NCBI GenBank assembly: GCA_015680685.1
Contig: MNCI01008066.1
Location: 79,905-114,290 of the forward strand
Source of the DNA: Gnetum montanum
Lineage: Eukaryota > Streptophyta > Gnetopsida > Gnetales > Gnetaceae
Direction: 5' to 3'
Length of the DNA: 34,386 bases
Made by a program: the position numbers and the translations under genes. Positions within the stretch are counted from its first letter, which is position 1; each line of letters starts with the position of its first letter. Shown here one piece after another: positions 21,430-32,181 of the stretch. The notes beneath the pieces are model-generated. The model saw only the letters and a list, made by a program, of their open reading frames with translations, did not search any database and was not told the origin of the DNA.

Positions 21430-22200
21430 TATTTATAATTTCTTCAAATCATCTTCAATTATTTTTTTCCTCAACTTTTTTTATCTTCATTTTGGTGATT
21501 TTCTTGGAACAATGATGTGGCAACCTTTGTTAGTAGGCTAAATGTCTAATTCTATTTACACATCCAAACCATCTAAGTCACCGTTTTTGTAGCTTATTTG
21601 AAACAGAAACCACTTCAGTCTTCCTCTAATGTATGTCTATATTATGTAGTTTATCTCTTCTGGTAACGTTTAACATCCAGTTAAGCCATCACATTTCTAC
21701 CACATTGATTAGTTGTTCATGGCTCTTTTGTAATGTCCAACATTTAGCACCATATAAGATAGCAAACTTTATTGTTGTCATGTAAAATTTTCCCTTCAAT
21801 TTATTAGTATTCTTTTATCACATAGAAGACCACTAGCCTATCTCCATTTTGACTATGCTTCCTCAATTCTACTTCTTATAGCTTTATGAATTTCACTATT
21901 TGATTAGAGGATTAATTCTAGGTGGTAGAACTATTTGTAGTAAGGGACTTTTTAGCTTTGAATTATCACTTTTATTTTACCATTGTTTATGTTATTAAAA
22001 TTTCATTTCATATATTCTGTATTACTTTTGCTAATTCTTAAGCAATTTAATTCTAGAGCATATCTTCACTTATCCATTTGAGAAGCAATATTTTCTCAAA
22101 CTATATCCACTAACACAATATCATTTGTAAATAGTAGGGATTTTGTTTTGTATTTCCTTTATTAATTCATCCATAATAATGGCAAATAAGTTATAAGCAA
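21430..22200 (-). pseudogene. LINE reverse transcriptase, C-terminal half, 5'-truncated
   Basis: On the minus strand it begins YNLFAIIMDELIKEIQN (about 22190), then LLFTNDIVLVD at 22120-22090, where active LINEs have FADD (here FTND). Then come a spacer, SEIHKAIRSRIEEA, GLLCDKRILINLKGKFY, AILYGAKCWTLQKSHEQLINVVEM near 21780-21710 and LRWFGCVNRI near 21570. This order is diagnostic of the C-terminal part of plant non-LTR RTs. Stops and at least one frameshift occur. The left end runs to the SINE tail at 21427. Loss of the 5' part is typical of LINE insertions. Confidence 0.85.
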
Positions 22201-22261
22201 TAAAAATGATAAATAAAAAATAATTATTTACATAGCATATAAAATCATAGTTTAAAGACAT

Positions 22262-22335
22262 ATAATTCACTTGGTTAGAGCATGTGATTTAAAGTTATAG
22301 TAGTCACAAGTTCACCTCGTCTTGAATTTTAATCT
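22262..22335 (+). repeat. tRNA-like sequence, SINE head or tRNA pseudogene
   Basis: TTCACTTGGTTAGAGCATGT resembles box A and the D arm, and CACAAGTTCACCTCG resembles box B, at tRNA spacing. It does not fold into a good cloverleaf by eye, and the head differs from SINE families A and B. Confidence 0.4.
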
Positions 22336-22414
22336 TTGTATCTTTGTTACTCATTCTTTTCCTAAGAATGTAATCTATATATTTCATTTTACTTTTACTA
22401 AATCTTAGCTTTTT

Positions 22415-22568
22415 AGCTAGTGATAGGTTGCTCAAGTGGTTAGTTCATTATTTTGTTAAGCAAGAGGTTGCTAGTTTGAATCATGCTTGAGGTATGATTA
22501 TATTCCTCTATAATCCTTCTAATGTATCATGCTAACTATATGTCTTAGGATATACTTATAGTCATGTT
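22415..22568 (+). repeat. SINE, family B, copy 1
   Basis: AGCTAGTGATAGGTTGCTCA AGTGGTTAG gives a tRNA-like box A, and GAGGTTGCTAGTTTGAATC gives box B. The body reaches GGATATACTTATAGTCAT. It matches the minus-strand copy at 31151-31321 over most of its length. Confidence 0.7.
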
Positions 22569-22619
22569 GGCTATATGTCTTAGAATCAAGCATAACCAAA
22601 TTCAAAATTTTTTTTATAG

Positions 22620-23476
22620 TAATGAAAGGAGAAGTGTTGGTTGCAATATCGCAGCCATGATATCGTGTGTGCAATATCACGTACGCGATATCACAGCCTA
22701 GATGCGATATTGCGTACACGAAATCATAGCCTCTCTCCTCATCTATAAAAAAGAGGTAGGCAGATCTGGTAGGTAGCTTTTAGAGTTTTTAAATTTTAAG
22801 TTTTTAGTACATCAGTTTTTCCTCTCAACCCTTTTCTCCTAGTGCATGTCTGCAGTGTGGTGATTGTAATTGTACGACATCCTTATTCGAGTGTGACGTA
22901 CTTGGACACGCACATGATCAGCAATAAAGATCAAGATTACTTCATCATTATAGCATCCACTTAGCTTATTTATTTATTTATTTAATTGTTATTTACTACT
23001 TTCTTAGTTAATATCTCTTCATCCTTATGTCCTAGTAACGCGAAATGAGTATGACTTAATCATGAGCATTCAAGTGTGACTACTTGGTAACCTAGTAGTG
23101 TACTTAGGCCATGCACTTGGTAATCCCAGTGGTAGTTGTGCATGAGGTCCAAGATGTGTACGGATGATTAAGAAACGGATGCCCATTGCACTTAGGCTAG
23201 TTAGATTCTCTCACACACACACTCTCTCCTAGTTTAGTTGATATTATTACCATCATACCCAGGAATAGCATTAGTGTAGGAACACATCATACACCTCACT
23301 CTGGACTAAACCATACGTGACAAAGCTAATACTAGTTCAAGTGGGAAGACAACGAACTACGATCTAAGAGTAACTGTCTAGATACCACAACTAGTTTGTC
23401 TGCGGAGTTCGACCGGATCGCGCGTGAAATGCTCATATTCGTATGGTTGAGTGTAGGGGTACCTTGCCACTCATCA
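22620..23476 (+). repeat. 5' LTR
   Basis: It aligns with 30304-31143 almost throughout and ends CACTCATCA. The first 15 bases (TAATGAAAGGAGAAG) match the 3' LTR start (TGATGAGTCATGAATT) poorly. The edge could instead be 22635 (TGTTGG). A palindrome-derived array at 22640-22716 precedes the TATA box. Confidence 0.8.
22744..22751 (+). promoter_or_regulatory. LTR TATA box
   Basis: CATCTATAAAAAAGAGGTAG; the 3' LTR has CATCTATAAATAAGAGGTAG at the same place. Transcription of the element would start shortly downstream. Confidence 0.6.
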
Positions 23477-23477
23477 T

Positions 23478-23495
23478 TGGCGCCGTTGCTAGGGA
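23478..23495 (+). other. Primer binding site, tRNA-Asp type
   Basis: TGGCGCCGTTGCTAGGGA starts two bases after the LTR. It differs by two transitions from the complement of the plant tRNA-Asp 3' end. Confidence 0.85.
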
Positions 23496-23617
23496 CGGTG
23501 CTAGTTATCTAGATTAGTTATATCATACAAGGTCGTTGTATAGGAATTAACGATATATGTTTTAGGAAGAAATAATTACAAAAAGTCACATACAAATTCA
23601 CACACAATTTCAGAATC

Positions 23618-25564
23618 ATGCCTCTCCTGCAAGACTATGATAATGCCACATCTAGTGAGGCAATTTATTAGAGAACCAACAAATTATATGACAATGAAGA
23701 TTGGAGTACGCAATTTGAGGTGGGGGTTTCTTATAAACATAAACAAAGGCAATATCATCCCAACACACGAAAGCATAACTTACTTAATGACGATGAACCC
23801 CTACTAGCTACTACAAGCCTAACACAAATACAAGAGGCTGTTCGAATCTCCTGTAGGCATCGTAAAGAGAGCCACCTACCTAGGTTCGATTTAAACGACT
23901 TTCCCGATTTCTTAGGAGGCTATGACTTAGATCAACAATAACATTTATAAGCCTTCTATGATGCCTATGCATGGAACAACATTGATAACGGTTGGCAAAA
24001 ACTCAAGCTCTTTCCTATGACACTCATTGGCCAAGCAAAAGTATGGTATAGATCGTTAAAACCAAATTCAATTTGACGTTGGCAAACAATGGTAGAACTC
24101 TTTAATGAAATATATCAAACTTACGCAAGAGTGTTGGCCTTGAGGAAACAAATCCAAGAGTGGAAACAAGCACAACATGAACACTTGGACATGGCCTTAG
24201 AAAGATATTATGCACTGTTAAACAATTGTCTAGGCCATGAGTTCTCCAAGGAAAGGCTAATGTACCATATCATTGATGGCCTTCATGATGAAATAAGAGG
24301 GATCCTAGGGATGTATGCCCAAGGTCAACTATATGAACTATGAACCCATCAATTCCAAGAGCTTATTAAGCAGGTAGCAAAAGAAGAACGAGAAATGGCT
24401 AGATGGAAGAATGTTGAAAAACATCAATGGGACCAAAATATCAACTTAACAAAGGTCCATAATCACACAAGGGAGAAGTCAACCTATCTCAAGGAGGAAG
24501 AATCATCTTTCCCAGTACAACAATCATTAGATGAAATTGAGGCAAAGATCAATAAGATGCTGGAATGGATGCATAATAAGTGTGGAGAATATATCAATAT
24601 TATTATCATTAGACAATCGGAAAGAAGGGATGAGGAAAATAAGAGCTCAACTACCAATCATACGTATGAATGCAACATTTGCCTATACGATCACCCCAAG
24701 GGCCAATGCCCAATCTTGTTATATTTATATGAGCATTGGGGAAGCACGTTACACCCAGAGATCGTACAAAGATACTATGTTCGATCATAGTGGCAAAAAT
24801 CCTAGTCATGGAGGAAGCCCTCTCTAAACTGGAGACACCCTTCATATCATCCGAATCCAAATGCTTATTTAGCCCAACATCCTATTTCCCCAACTGGGTC
24901 AACACACTCTATTGTGCTGCATTATCCTTCTCCTCAGTACTATTAGCCCATGTTCTCAATGCAACCACTACCTTGTGAACCTTACACTTCTCCTAAATTT
25001 CAACATTCTCATCCTTTCCCTCCTTTTACATCGCCACCAATTGTTCCCAAAGTGTTTGCACCACAACAACAATCCATGAATGTTACTTGTGCTACTATTG
25101 ACAACAACAGTGAGAGACCTCATCGACATTGAAAGTGTCCCTTCTTTAGACATGACCATAGGAAGGGACAACATAGTTTTGATGCCACTACATTCTCCAA
25201 CTCAGAACAAGTCCAACACTATGGTGCATCCCTCTCTTCGAACCCAACGCCTCGTGTTACTTCATCAGGGCCACCAATTAACACTCCAACAACCATACTG
25301 CCCAATGAATATAGCCGTGGAGAGCGACATCCTGATCCTTGCATACCATCTTACGGTCTCAAGTATCATAGTGGGTCAGCTCTTTACCTAGGAACCACAT
25401 CTTATATATTACCCCACTATGCTTACTATAATTAGGTGTGTGAACCCCAATGAGGTAAGTATGACCAAGTTTAGATATTTCTAACATGCAAGGATCCTCA
25501 TCTTTCATTTATTAATCCTTTCCATGCTCAACCATTTAGTTATGGGGGATATCCCCCATTCTAA
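23618..25564 (+). pseudogene. gag: Athila-type gag, frame kept but many stops
   Basis: One frame runs 648 codons from ATG 23618 (MPLLQDYD) to TAA 25562-25564 without a net frameshift, with about 12 internal stops (roughly six TAG, four TGA, two TAA). Residues 72-108 hold QEAVRISCRHR and PDFLGGYD. The capsid region has AYAWNNIDNGWQKLKLFPMT and QAKVWYRSL, the classic retrotransposon gag core, then LGHEFSKERLMYHIIDGLHD. A zinc knuckle CNICLYDHPKGQC (CX2CX3HX4C, the Athila spacing) lies near 24671-24709, followed by WRKPSLNWRHPSYHPNPN and a Pro-rich tail. The protein would package element RNA. Start chosen by position after the primer site and in-frame homology. Confidence 0.85.
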
Positions 25565-27313
25565 TAACAAGCGGGATTAATAAATATTTTTTATTTTCTT
25601 TAATTTTACAATTTTTTGTTTTCCAGTTTTTCATTTTTCAATTTCTTGTTTTATCTTTTTGTCTTTTTATCTTTTTCCAAGTAATCTCATCTATGAATAA
25701 AACACTCATGTGACTCGTTGATTGAGGTGTGTTATATGTTATCGAGTCTTGAATGATCAATTATTTGGACAGTGAGCCCATTACACCCACTCATCCATTC
25801 TACAAATAAGAGGTTTTGTTTGAGGGTACAGTGATATTCTTGACATTCTTAAAAACTTAAAATTAATTTTGTGTTCATTGTACCCAGAATGAAGAAGGAT
25901 GGATCAAGAGGGAATGATTAGGGTGTGACATCAAGGGGACTTGCAAATTTTCTTTGGTGACGTCTGTGGGAGTTATCATGCAACGTGGTTGTGCTAAGAT
26001 CCTTGTAGATATAACACAAAATGGGAGTAAGAGTAATTAAAAGGCACTCAAAACCAAATGCTGTTCTAGGGGGTTCCATTGGAAAGACATGCACCCATGC
26101 CTGAAGGTTGGCGGCTTCTCTGGATTCAGCAATCGAAAAAAAAGAAGTGAAACAACACAAACAAAGGAAGTGCCACATAGCAAAAATCACTCCCTTGAAC
26201 AAAATGCCAAGTGATCGTATGCCTTGTTGTTATGGTACTCTCATAGTCGCTTGTCATGGGATGAAACAATATGGTATCATTGATCAAAAGAATGGACTTG
26301 GTCTTGATCTTGGAACGATGGGTTAATGACACATTAATCATGCTTGACACGTAGGATTCATGATGCCCTGGGTCAGTTACCTCATGTCCCAATCTCTATA
26401 ATCCCTTCTATAGTCCGTTTCATCTCATTGTTCATATAATTGTAGTTCATGTCTCGTATAGCGTAGAATTTCAACCTCATTTTGGTGATACTTACATGTG
26501 TGTGTTTTGTGGAACACATCTTCCACACACCATCTATTACCTACAGCATATTTTCAATGATATTCTTTCCCTTATTACTATACCTCTAATTCAAATGTTC
26601 CTATGAACCATCACATAGCCTTTTTCTCTCCCTTACCACTCAAGGCCCTTATTGGTCAATTCCACACCATCATAATTATTCATGCCTTCAAAACTAGTTG
26701 AATTACCTTGGAACCATTTAATACTCATCCACATGTCCTTAGTTTACATCGTCCACTTCAGAAAAATCTTTAAAAATTCAGTATATTCCATAGTGCCTTA
26801 ACATTGATAGGCCGCGATATTGTGTCGCAAAAATATATATATACGTGACCCCCGACACTACTTAACATCATTTTCAACTATTCACATGGGGAGTTTTTCA
26901 AATTTCTCTCTATGAATTACAATTGCACACCCCTTGCTTTCATACCTATATCTCGCTTACTGGTCCTTCAATTTTCATTCCATCTAAACCTACTTGAACC
27001 CAGAGTGTTCAGCTTAGTTGTGGGAGAGGGGAACACGCCGAATAGCACATAAATTTTTTGGAATTTATCATCGCCCAAAGGACATTATCATGGGTAATTA
27101 GTTATAACATTAAGGATAAATGTGCCAAAAATAATTTCATCCCCTTAGTTATACCGGGAAACTAGATTTGGAAACCACCTAAGCAAAGAGAATTAAATAT
27201 TATAATCTTTCGGGAAACATCACATGAAGATAAAAAAAATCATTAAGGTAAGCAGTAAGGTATAAACTAACTTTGGTAACAACCTTACTAATGATGGGCG
27301 CCATGTGATTGCA
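25565..27313 (+). other. Non-coding middle of the element where pol would be
   Basis: A pyrimidine-rich tract (25580-25680, many TTTTT runs, with TTTTCCAG inside) follows gag. No protease, RT or integrase motif appears in any frame. The frames at 26108-26326 and 25918-26202 are short and unsupported. A TATA-like site lies at 26834 and a leader of about 470 bases precedes the third ORF. Confidence 0.6.
26834..26843 (+). promoter_or_regulatory. Putative internal promoter TATA site ahead of third ORF
   Basis: GGCCGCGATATTGTGTCGC (26811-26829), then AAAAATATATATATA, then CGTGACCCCCGAC. The flanks resemble those at 10343-10375 in the other element. The upstream GCGATATTGTGTCGC looks like one unit of the LTR palindrome array. 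Confidence 0.45.
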
Positions 27314-30112
27314 ATGGCCCCAAAACATGGACAATAGGAAGGTCCTGCTCAAGGTGGGAGTAAACAACCTAGGAGAGGTGAAGGACAAGTTCTTGCCAAA
27401 CAGCATGAAGAGTAGGAGGAACAATCATTTAGTATCCACCAAGAGGACCCTACTACTATATAATCAAGGTAGGCAAAAGGAGGAGCTGTGACAACGCCTC
27501 AATAGGGACAACATCTCACGTTGCCCCAGGATTGTGTTTAGGCCATCCATGAAAGGTCCATATTCACTGCAGTGATTGTGGAATTAAAATTTGGATCTTT
27601 GGAAGAATTTTCTTAGGAGGCTGTTAGGGACCACCTCAAAGGGTCTCCATTATGGCCTATCCTCTCTAAAAGTGGTGCCTGGTACTTAGGGGACATGTAC
27701 CAATTTTGGTACAACAAAGAATAGGGCACCAAAGTTAACATTTGTGGTGTGACAGTTGATTTCTTTGTTCAGGCTATTTCAGAAGTATTAAACCTTCCAA
27801 ATACAAGGACAAAGGTTTCTTAGTTGTCTACTTGTTCAAACCTTGATGTGCGATGAGTTTGGTTGGAAAGGGTGTATGGCAAGGAAGATAAGATGTTTGG
27901 GGAGTTGATGATGGAAGTGATAATCTATTTCAAAATAGGGACTTATCACCTCTTCCCCACAAAAGACTTAAAAAGAATTTCAACATATGTGGCAAGAGGA
28001 TGTGTAGTGTTGATGGAAAAGGTTAATGCTAAGCTACCTCATCTATATGTTATGGAGATTTTGAGGCGGTTTGAAGAATGGAAGATAGGGAGGCTTGTGT
28101 TGCCCTTCCCTTGTCTTATCAAGAAGCTATGTAGACATGTTGGTATCAGAGGATACACCAATGATGTCCTCTGAAAAGCCCAAAATGCTTCTTATGCCAA
28201 ACTGCTAAAGCCACCAGCTGTAGGGAAAATCACTGGTGAGACGCTGGGGCCAGAACAAGAAAAAGAATAGACAATAAGGCTAATTGCAACTCAACTTGCA
28301 AGACCCAGCCAACTTCCAAGCATGGGACCTAGCCAACAACAAGAAGTAGGGCCTAGCATGGGCCAGTAGGATCAACCACCACCACCGCCACAAGATTACA
28401 GACCGTTGATGAGCCATCTCAAGGCCATCGCTGAGATGGTTAGTTGGGGAAGTTATGATGATGCAAATCTCTTTCGCATCATCGACGATGCTGTATAGCC
28501 TACGATTTCTATAGATCATGCACGGGGTGAAGTTTCCATTTAGACAAGAGTAAGAGAGAGTGCTTGGTCACAACAAATTTCAAGGAACGCTGCGTCCTTT
28601 CAGGTGCAGTTAGAAACTAGTGAAGGGGCCACAGTGGTGGTCATGCAGCACTAGGATGCAATAGGAGTAGTAGAAGTGGTCACAGAACACATTAAGAAAT
28701 CATTCAATGTGCTTGTTGTGCCACCGGTAGATCTTACAGGAGCATGGGATGCTCAAACTCTAGCCAGTACCTGAATGACTCCTGCGGAACATGAGGATGT
28801 ACTTGACTGATTGCTACAAATAGGACAAGTAATGACATCCTTGTTTGACATCCCATAGGATGTTACAACAATACAATCAGACCTCATTTCCACCAAAGGG
28901 AAGCTGGTATTGATAGAGATGAGGGTTGAGCATTCTAAAGCAGAAGTGCAAAGATTGCAAGAAAGGCTTGTGACCCTGCAAGTGGCACAACAAGACCCTT
29001 CTCAATTCGTTCCCGTAGACCATTTGGACACTTTCAGAATCGAGCAACTTACTAAACTATTAAAAGAGAATAAAAGGGTGGTGGAAGAAAAAGAGAAGGC
29101 TGTTTGGGATGCCTCTGTGACATAAGCACAAACTTACACACATACCAATGCACTCAAGGCCTTACAAGAGGAAAATAAGCAACTTGTTGCTAACAACATT
29201 CGGTTGACCTCTATGGAGAAGCAAAAGAATGTTCTCAAAGAACATTTTCAATAGTTGAGAGAAAAACTCATTAGGGTCAACTAGGACATGAACCGTTTAG
29301 CTAGGGAGAATTGAACCCTCTTGATGGAGGAGGTACGCGCCTTCCATCAGAAGACGGCTATTGAAATAAGCACATGGTAGAATGAGGCTAAATGACATTA
29401 GAAGCTAAAGGAGCACTTCTGGCACTAGGTGGGGATGTATAAAAAGATCATTGAGAAGGAGATTCATATGGCCAAGGTCCACATCAATGCTCTCAGTGAT
29501 CAACACACTAATTGGTAGGCCATATTGGACACATACACATTTGCCCACTAGGTAGAAGTTAAGAACCAGGACTTGCAGATCTAGGACCTTACAAAATACA
29601 TGAAGTTGGTGAACCTGTGGTATGCCAACCTTGCCATGTTAATAGCGGGGTGCCTGAGAATAGAGCTTGAGCAACATGTAGCCACCACCTATGTCAAATA
29701 TGAAGTAGAATTTGAAGAATGCAAGAAATTATTGCAAAAATTGGAGGTTGCAAATTCTGAACTCGAGGTGGTTAAAGTAAGCTACCAGGGGAAAAAAGGT
29801 GTCACAATAGACTTGGCTTGATGGCTTGTAGATTTTCAAGAATATAGAGACAAAGATAGAGCTTACGAGGAGGAACAAAAGGTGTTTGTGACCTGGTATG
29901 TCAAAGAAAATAATATGTTTCCGCAACTACCCTGTCCATGGGAGGTACCAACTCCATCAAACATCGAAACATTGGCATGGATGGCACAGGATCCCCAAAT
30001 TGAAGAGGAGAAACTCTAGGCCATACTTCAACGCCATCAAGTCCCAAGACCTAGAGCACAAGACAAGGGAAACACACCCATGGAGGAGCCACCACCACCA
30101 GGAACTACATGA
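27314..30112 (+). pseudogene. Third ORF: N-terminal plant-transposon domain plus long coiled coil, frame kept but many stops
   Basis: Unknown function. ATG 27314 (MAPKHGQ) opens one frame of 932 codons to TGA 30110-30112 with no net frameshift; anchors at 27587, 27863, 28388, 28910, 29435, 29600 and 29942 agree. I count about 32 internal stops: 23 TAG, seven TGA, two TAA. The N-terminus is Gln-rich and basic. Residues 90-290 form a domain (KFGSLEEFS, SKSGAWYLGDMYQFWYNKE, VTVDFFVQAISEVLNLP, KIGTYHLFPTKDLKRIS, LPFPCLIKKLCRHVGI) like the 'putative plant transposon protein' family. A Pro/Gln linker follows, then coiled-coil heptads (28900-29780: EVQRLQERLVTLQ, IEQLTKLLKEN, LLQKLEVANSELEVV), then PCPWEVPTPSNI and a PPPP tail. 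It corresponds to 10500-13039. Confidence 0.75.
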
Positions 30113-30306
30113 GTTCCATCAATTTTGTAGCTATAGGATTTTCTTTCACATTCTCTATGTTGTGTCTCAATTTTGTTTTGGTTTCCTATTGCAGCATGAA
30201 TCCATTCTCATTAGTCAATAATCCCATACCTATCCACTATGTAATCAATAGAGCTTTTTCTCACTTTAACTTAAGGATGAGTTTTCATTCAGTTGTGGGG
30301 GTATGA
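30109..30306 (+). CDS. Small hydrophobic ORF after the third ORF, uncertain
   Basis: An uninterrupted 65-codon frame in a different frame from the third ORF, its ATG overlapping that ORF's stop (ATGA). Residues 5-29 (FVAIGFSFTFSMLCLNFVLV and on) could be a membrane helix. It runs into the polypurine tract and the first bases of the LTR. The other element has a related but less hydrophobic stretch at 13119-13200. It may be chance, or the shifted end of an envelope-like protein. Confidence 0.25.
   Translation: MSSINFVAIGFSFTFSMLCLNFVLVSYCSMNPFSLVNNPIPIHYVINRAFSHFNLRMSFHSVVGV
30295..30303 (+). other. Polypurine tract
   Basis: GTGGGGGTA directly before TGATGAG, the 3' LTR start. Confidence 0.65.
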
Positions 30307-31143
30307 TGAGTCATGAATTTGTTGGCTGCGATATTGCAGCCATGATATCGTGTACGCGATATCATAGCCTAGACACAATATCGTGTATGTGATATCACAG
30401 CCTGTCTCCTCATCTATAAATAAGAGGTAGGTAGATCTGGTAGGCAGTTTTTAGAATTTTTAAGTTTTAAGTTTTCAATAAGTTTTTAGTACATCAGTTT
30501 TTCCTCTCAACTCTTTTCTCCCAGTGCATGCCCGCAGTGTGGTGATTGTAATTGTACGACATCCTTATTCAAGTGTGATGTACTTGGACATGCACATGAC
30601 CGACAATAAATATCGAGATTACTTCATCATTGCAGCATCCACTTAGCTTAATTATTTATTTAATTGTTCTTAGTTAATATCTCTTCACCCTTATCTCCTA
30701 GTAATGCGGAATGAGTACGACTTAATCATGAGCATTCAAGTGTAACTACTTGGTAACTTAGTAGCGTACTTAGGCCATGGGCTTGGTAATCCCAGTGGTA
30801 GTCATGCACGAGGTCCAAGATGTGTATGGATGATTAAGGAACGGATGCTCATTGTAGTTAGGCTAGTTAGATTCTCTCTCACTCACACTCTCTCCTAGTT
30901 TAGTCGATATTATTTATCATCATACCTAGGAGTAGCATTAGTGTAGGAACACATCATACACCTCACTTTGGACTAAACCATATGTGAAAAAGCTAATACT
31001 AGTCTAGGTGGGAAGACATCAAATTATGATCTAAGAGTAACTATCTAGATACCATAACTAGTCTATCTACGGAGTTTGACCGGATCACATGTGAAATGCT
31101 TGTATTCGTATGGTTGAGTGTAAGGGTACCTTGCCACTCATCA
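30304..31143 (+). repeat. 3' LTR
   Basis: It starts TGATGAGT and ends ACTCATCA, an eight-base terminal inverted repeat, over 840 bases. A palindrome-derived array lies at 30327-30402 and a TATA box at 30415-30422. It is followed by AGAAG, then the tail of a SINE. Confidence 0.85.
30415..30422 (+). promoter_or_regulatory. LTR TATA box
   Basis: TATAAATA within CATCTATAAATAAGAGGTAG, matching the minus-strand LTR's box at 2255-2262 and the 5' LTR's at 22744-22751. Confidence 0.6.
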
Positions 31144-31150
31144 AGAAGGA

Positions 31151-31321
31151 AGGTGTTAGAAGCTAAAAGAATGACTATAAGTATACCCCAAAGCATATAT
31201 CCAACATAATACTTTAGAAGAATTATAAAAGAATACAATGATTCTTCAAGTATGTTTCAAATTACCAACCTCTTACATAAGAAGACAATAATCTAACCAC
31301 TTGAGCTACCTAGCACTAGCT
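31151..31321 (-). repeat. SINE, family B, copy 2
   Basis: On the minus strand: AGCTAGTGCTAGGTAGCTCA AGTGG (box A), GAGGTTGGTAATTTGAAAC (box B), GGGGTATACTTATAGTCATT and end TTCTAACACC. It matches 22415-22568 and directly abuts the right side of the LTR element. Confidence 0.7.
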
Positions 31322-32181
31322 TAGCCTCTTCATTTTTGAGTTCTTTTCCAAGTATTCATTTTTATAACCAGGTCTTTCTTAAATATATTCATAAACACAA
31401 TATCATCTTAAACAACATCTAACTCAGCAAGAGTCCAAGAAGTCATTTACCTTAATTCATTTGATTGCCTTTAGGTAGTGCATAACCCAAATACATATGA
31501 AGAAGATTTAGGGTCTATGAAGCTATTTTGTTGAATCAGTTTTTTGGCTTATTTCTTTCATCTTACTAGTAAGCTAGCACTATCAAAGCAAGCAAGAACA
31601 GAGCACTAAGCTTACATGAGTTTTACCTCATATCATATGACTTTCCTTCCATGTTAAAGTATGCATCATTACTCTCACCAACAGAGATCCCATGCTCAAA
31701 TCTCCCGATAAGACTAGAAGTTATGAGTGTAGCTTATCCTACTGTTATTAAATTTAGTCCATATCCACAATTGATCCATCTAAGTAGGACCTAGTTACTA
31801 AGTAAGAATAATTCTAGGAGCAAAGATGATAGAAATAGATCCAATTAGATATGTAATACCCCCTAACTAAACATTTTTGATAAATTGTTGATATGACTCA
31901 ACCTATGTCTTGTACCTTGTTAACATCATTTACAAGTAGTGGTAACAATGATTAACAACGAATATGGATCTTAGGCCTAATATATATATATATATATATT
32001 TAAAATAAAAATATAGAGTAGAAAATTAGAGGGGTGCTATAGAGAGGAAAAACTCCAAATCAATAAAAAGAAAAGGCCTAAATATTTTGGGGATGCCTTT
32101 TTGGGTTTTTATCCTTACTACCAATCTTGAAAACCCTTTTCTCTAGTGTAGGAAATTGAACATTTAATGAAAAAATTAACA
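31322..32181. other. AT-rich, no gene recognised
   Basis: Contains a (TA)n microsatellite at 31980-32000. No coding signal until the LINE ORF1 end at 32182. Confidence 0.4.

Larger units (their letters stand above)
22620..31143 (+). mobile_element. Non-autonomous Athila-type LTR retrotransposon with gag and third ORF but no pol
   Basis: Both LTRs, a tRNA-Asp primer site, gag, a 1.75-kb non-coding middle, a third ORF and a polypurine tract are present in normal order over 8.5 kb. No retropepsin DSG, RT FMDD, RNase H or integrase motif can be found. In a 124-base LTR stretch (22843-22966 against 30523-30646) I count about 12 differences, mostly transitions, so the insertion is old. To move, it would have needed pol from a related element. 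It lies between two inverted copies of SINE family B. Confidence 0.85.

Noticed and set aside
22262-22335. Functional tRNA gene
   Set aside because: Box-like motifs are present but no sound cloverleaf or anticodon stem can be drawn; treated as SINE head or pseudogene.
24531-24827. 98-codon + strand frame within gag
   Set aside because: Out of frame with the zinc knuckle and capsid regions; shadow.
28280-28519. Minus-strand frame of 79 codons
   Set aside because: Opposite the Pro/Gln linker of the third ORF; no support.
27314-30112. TAG read as an amino acid (recoded stop) in the third ORF
   Set aside because: TAG dominance with an intact frame could suggest recoding, but TGA and TAA also occur, the pol genes next door have stops where Gln and Arg are expected, and decay of methylated CAG explains it without a new code.
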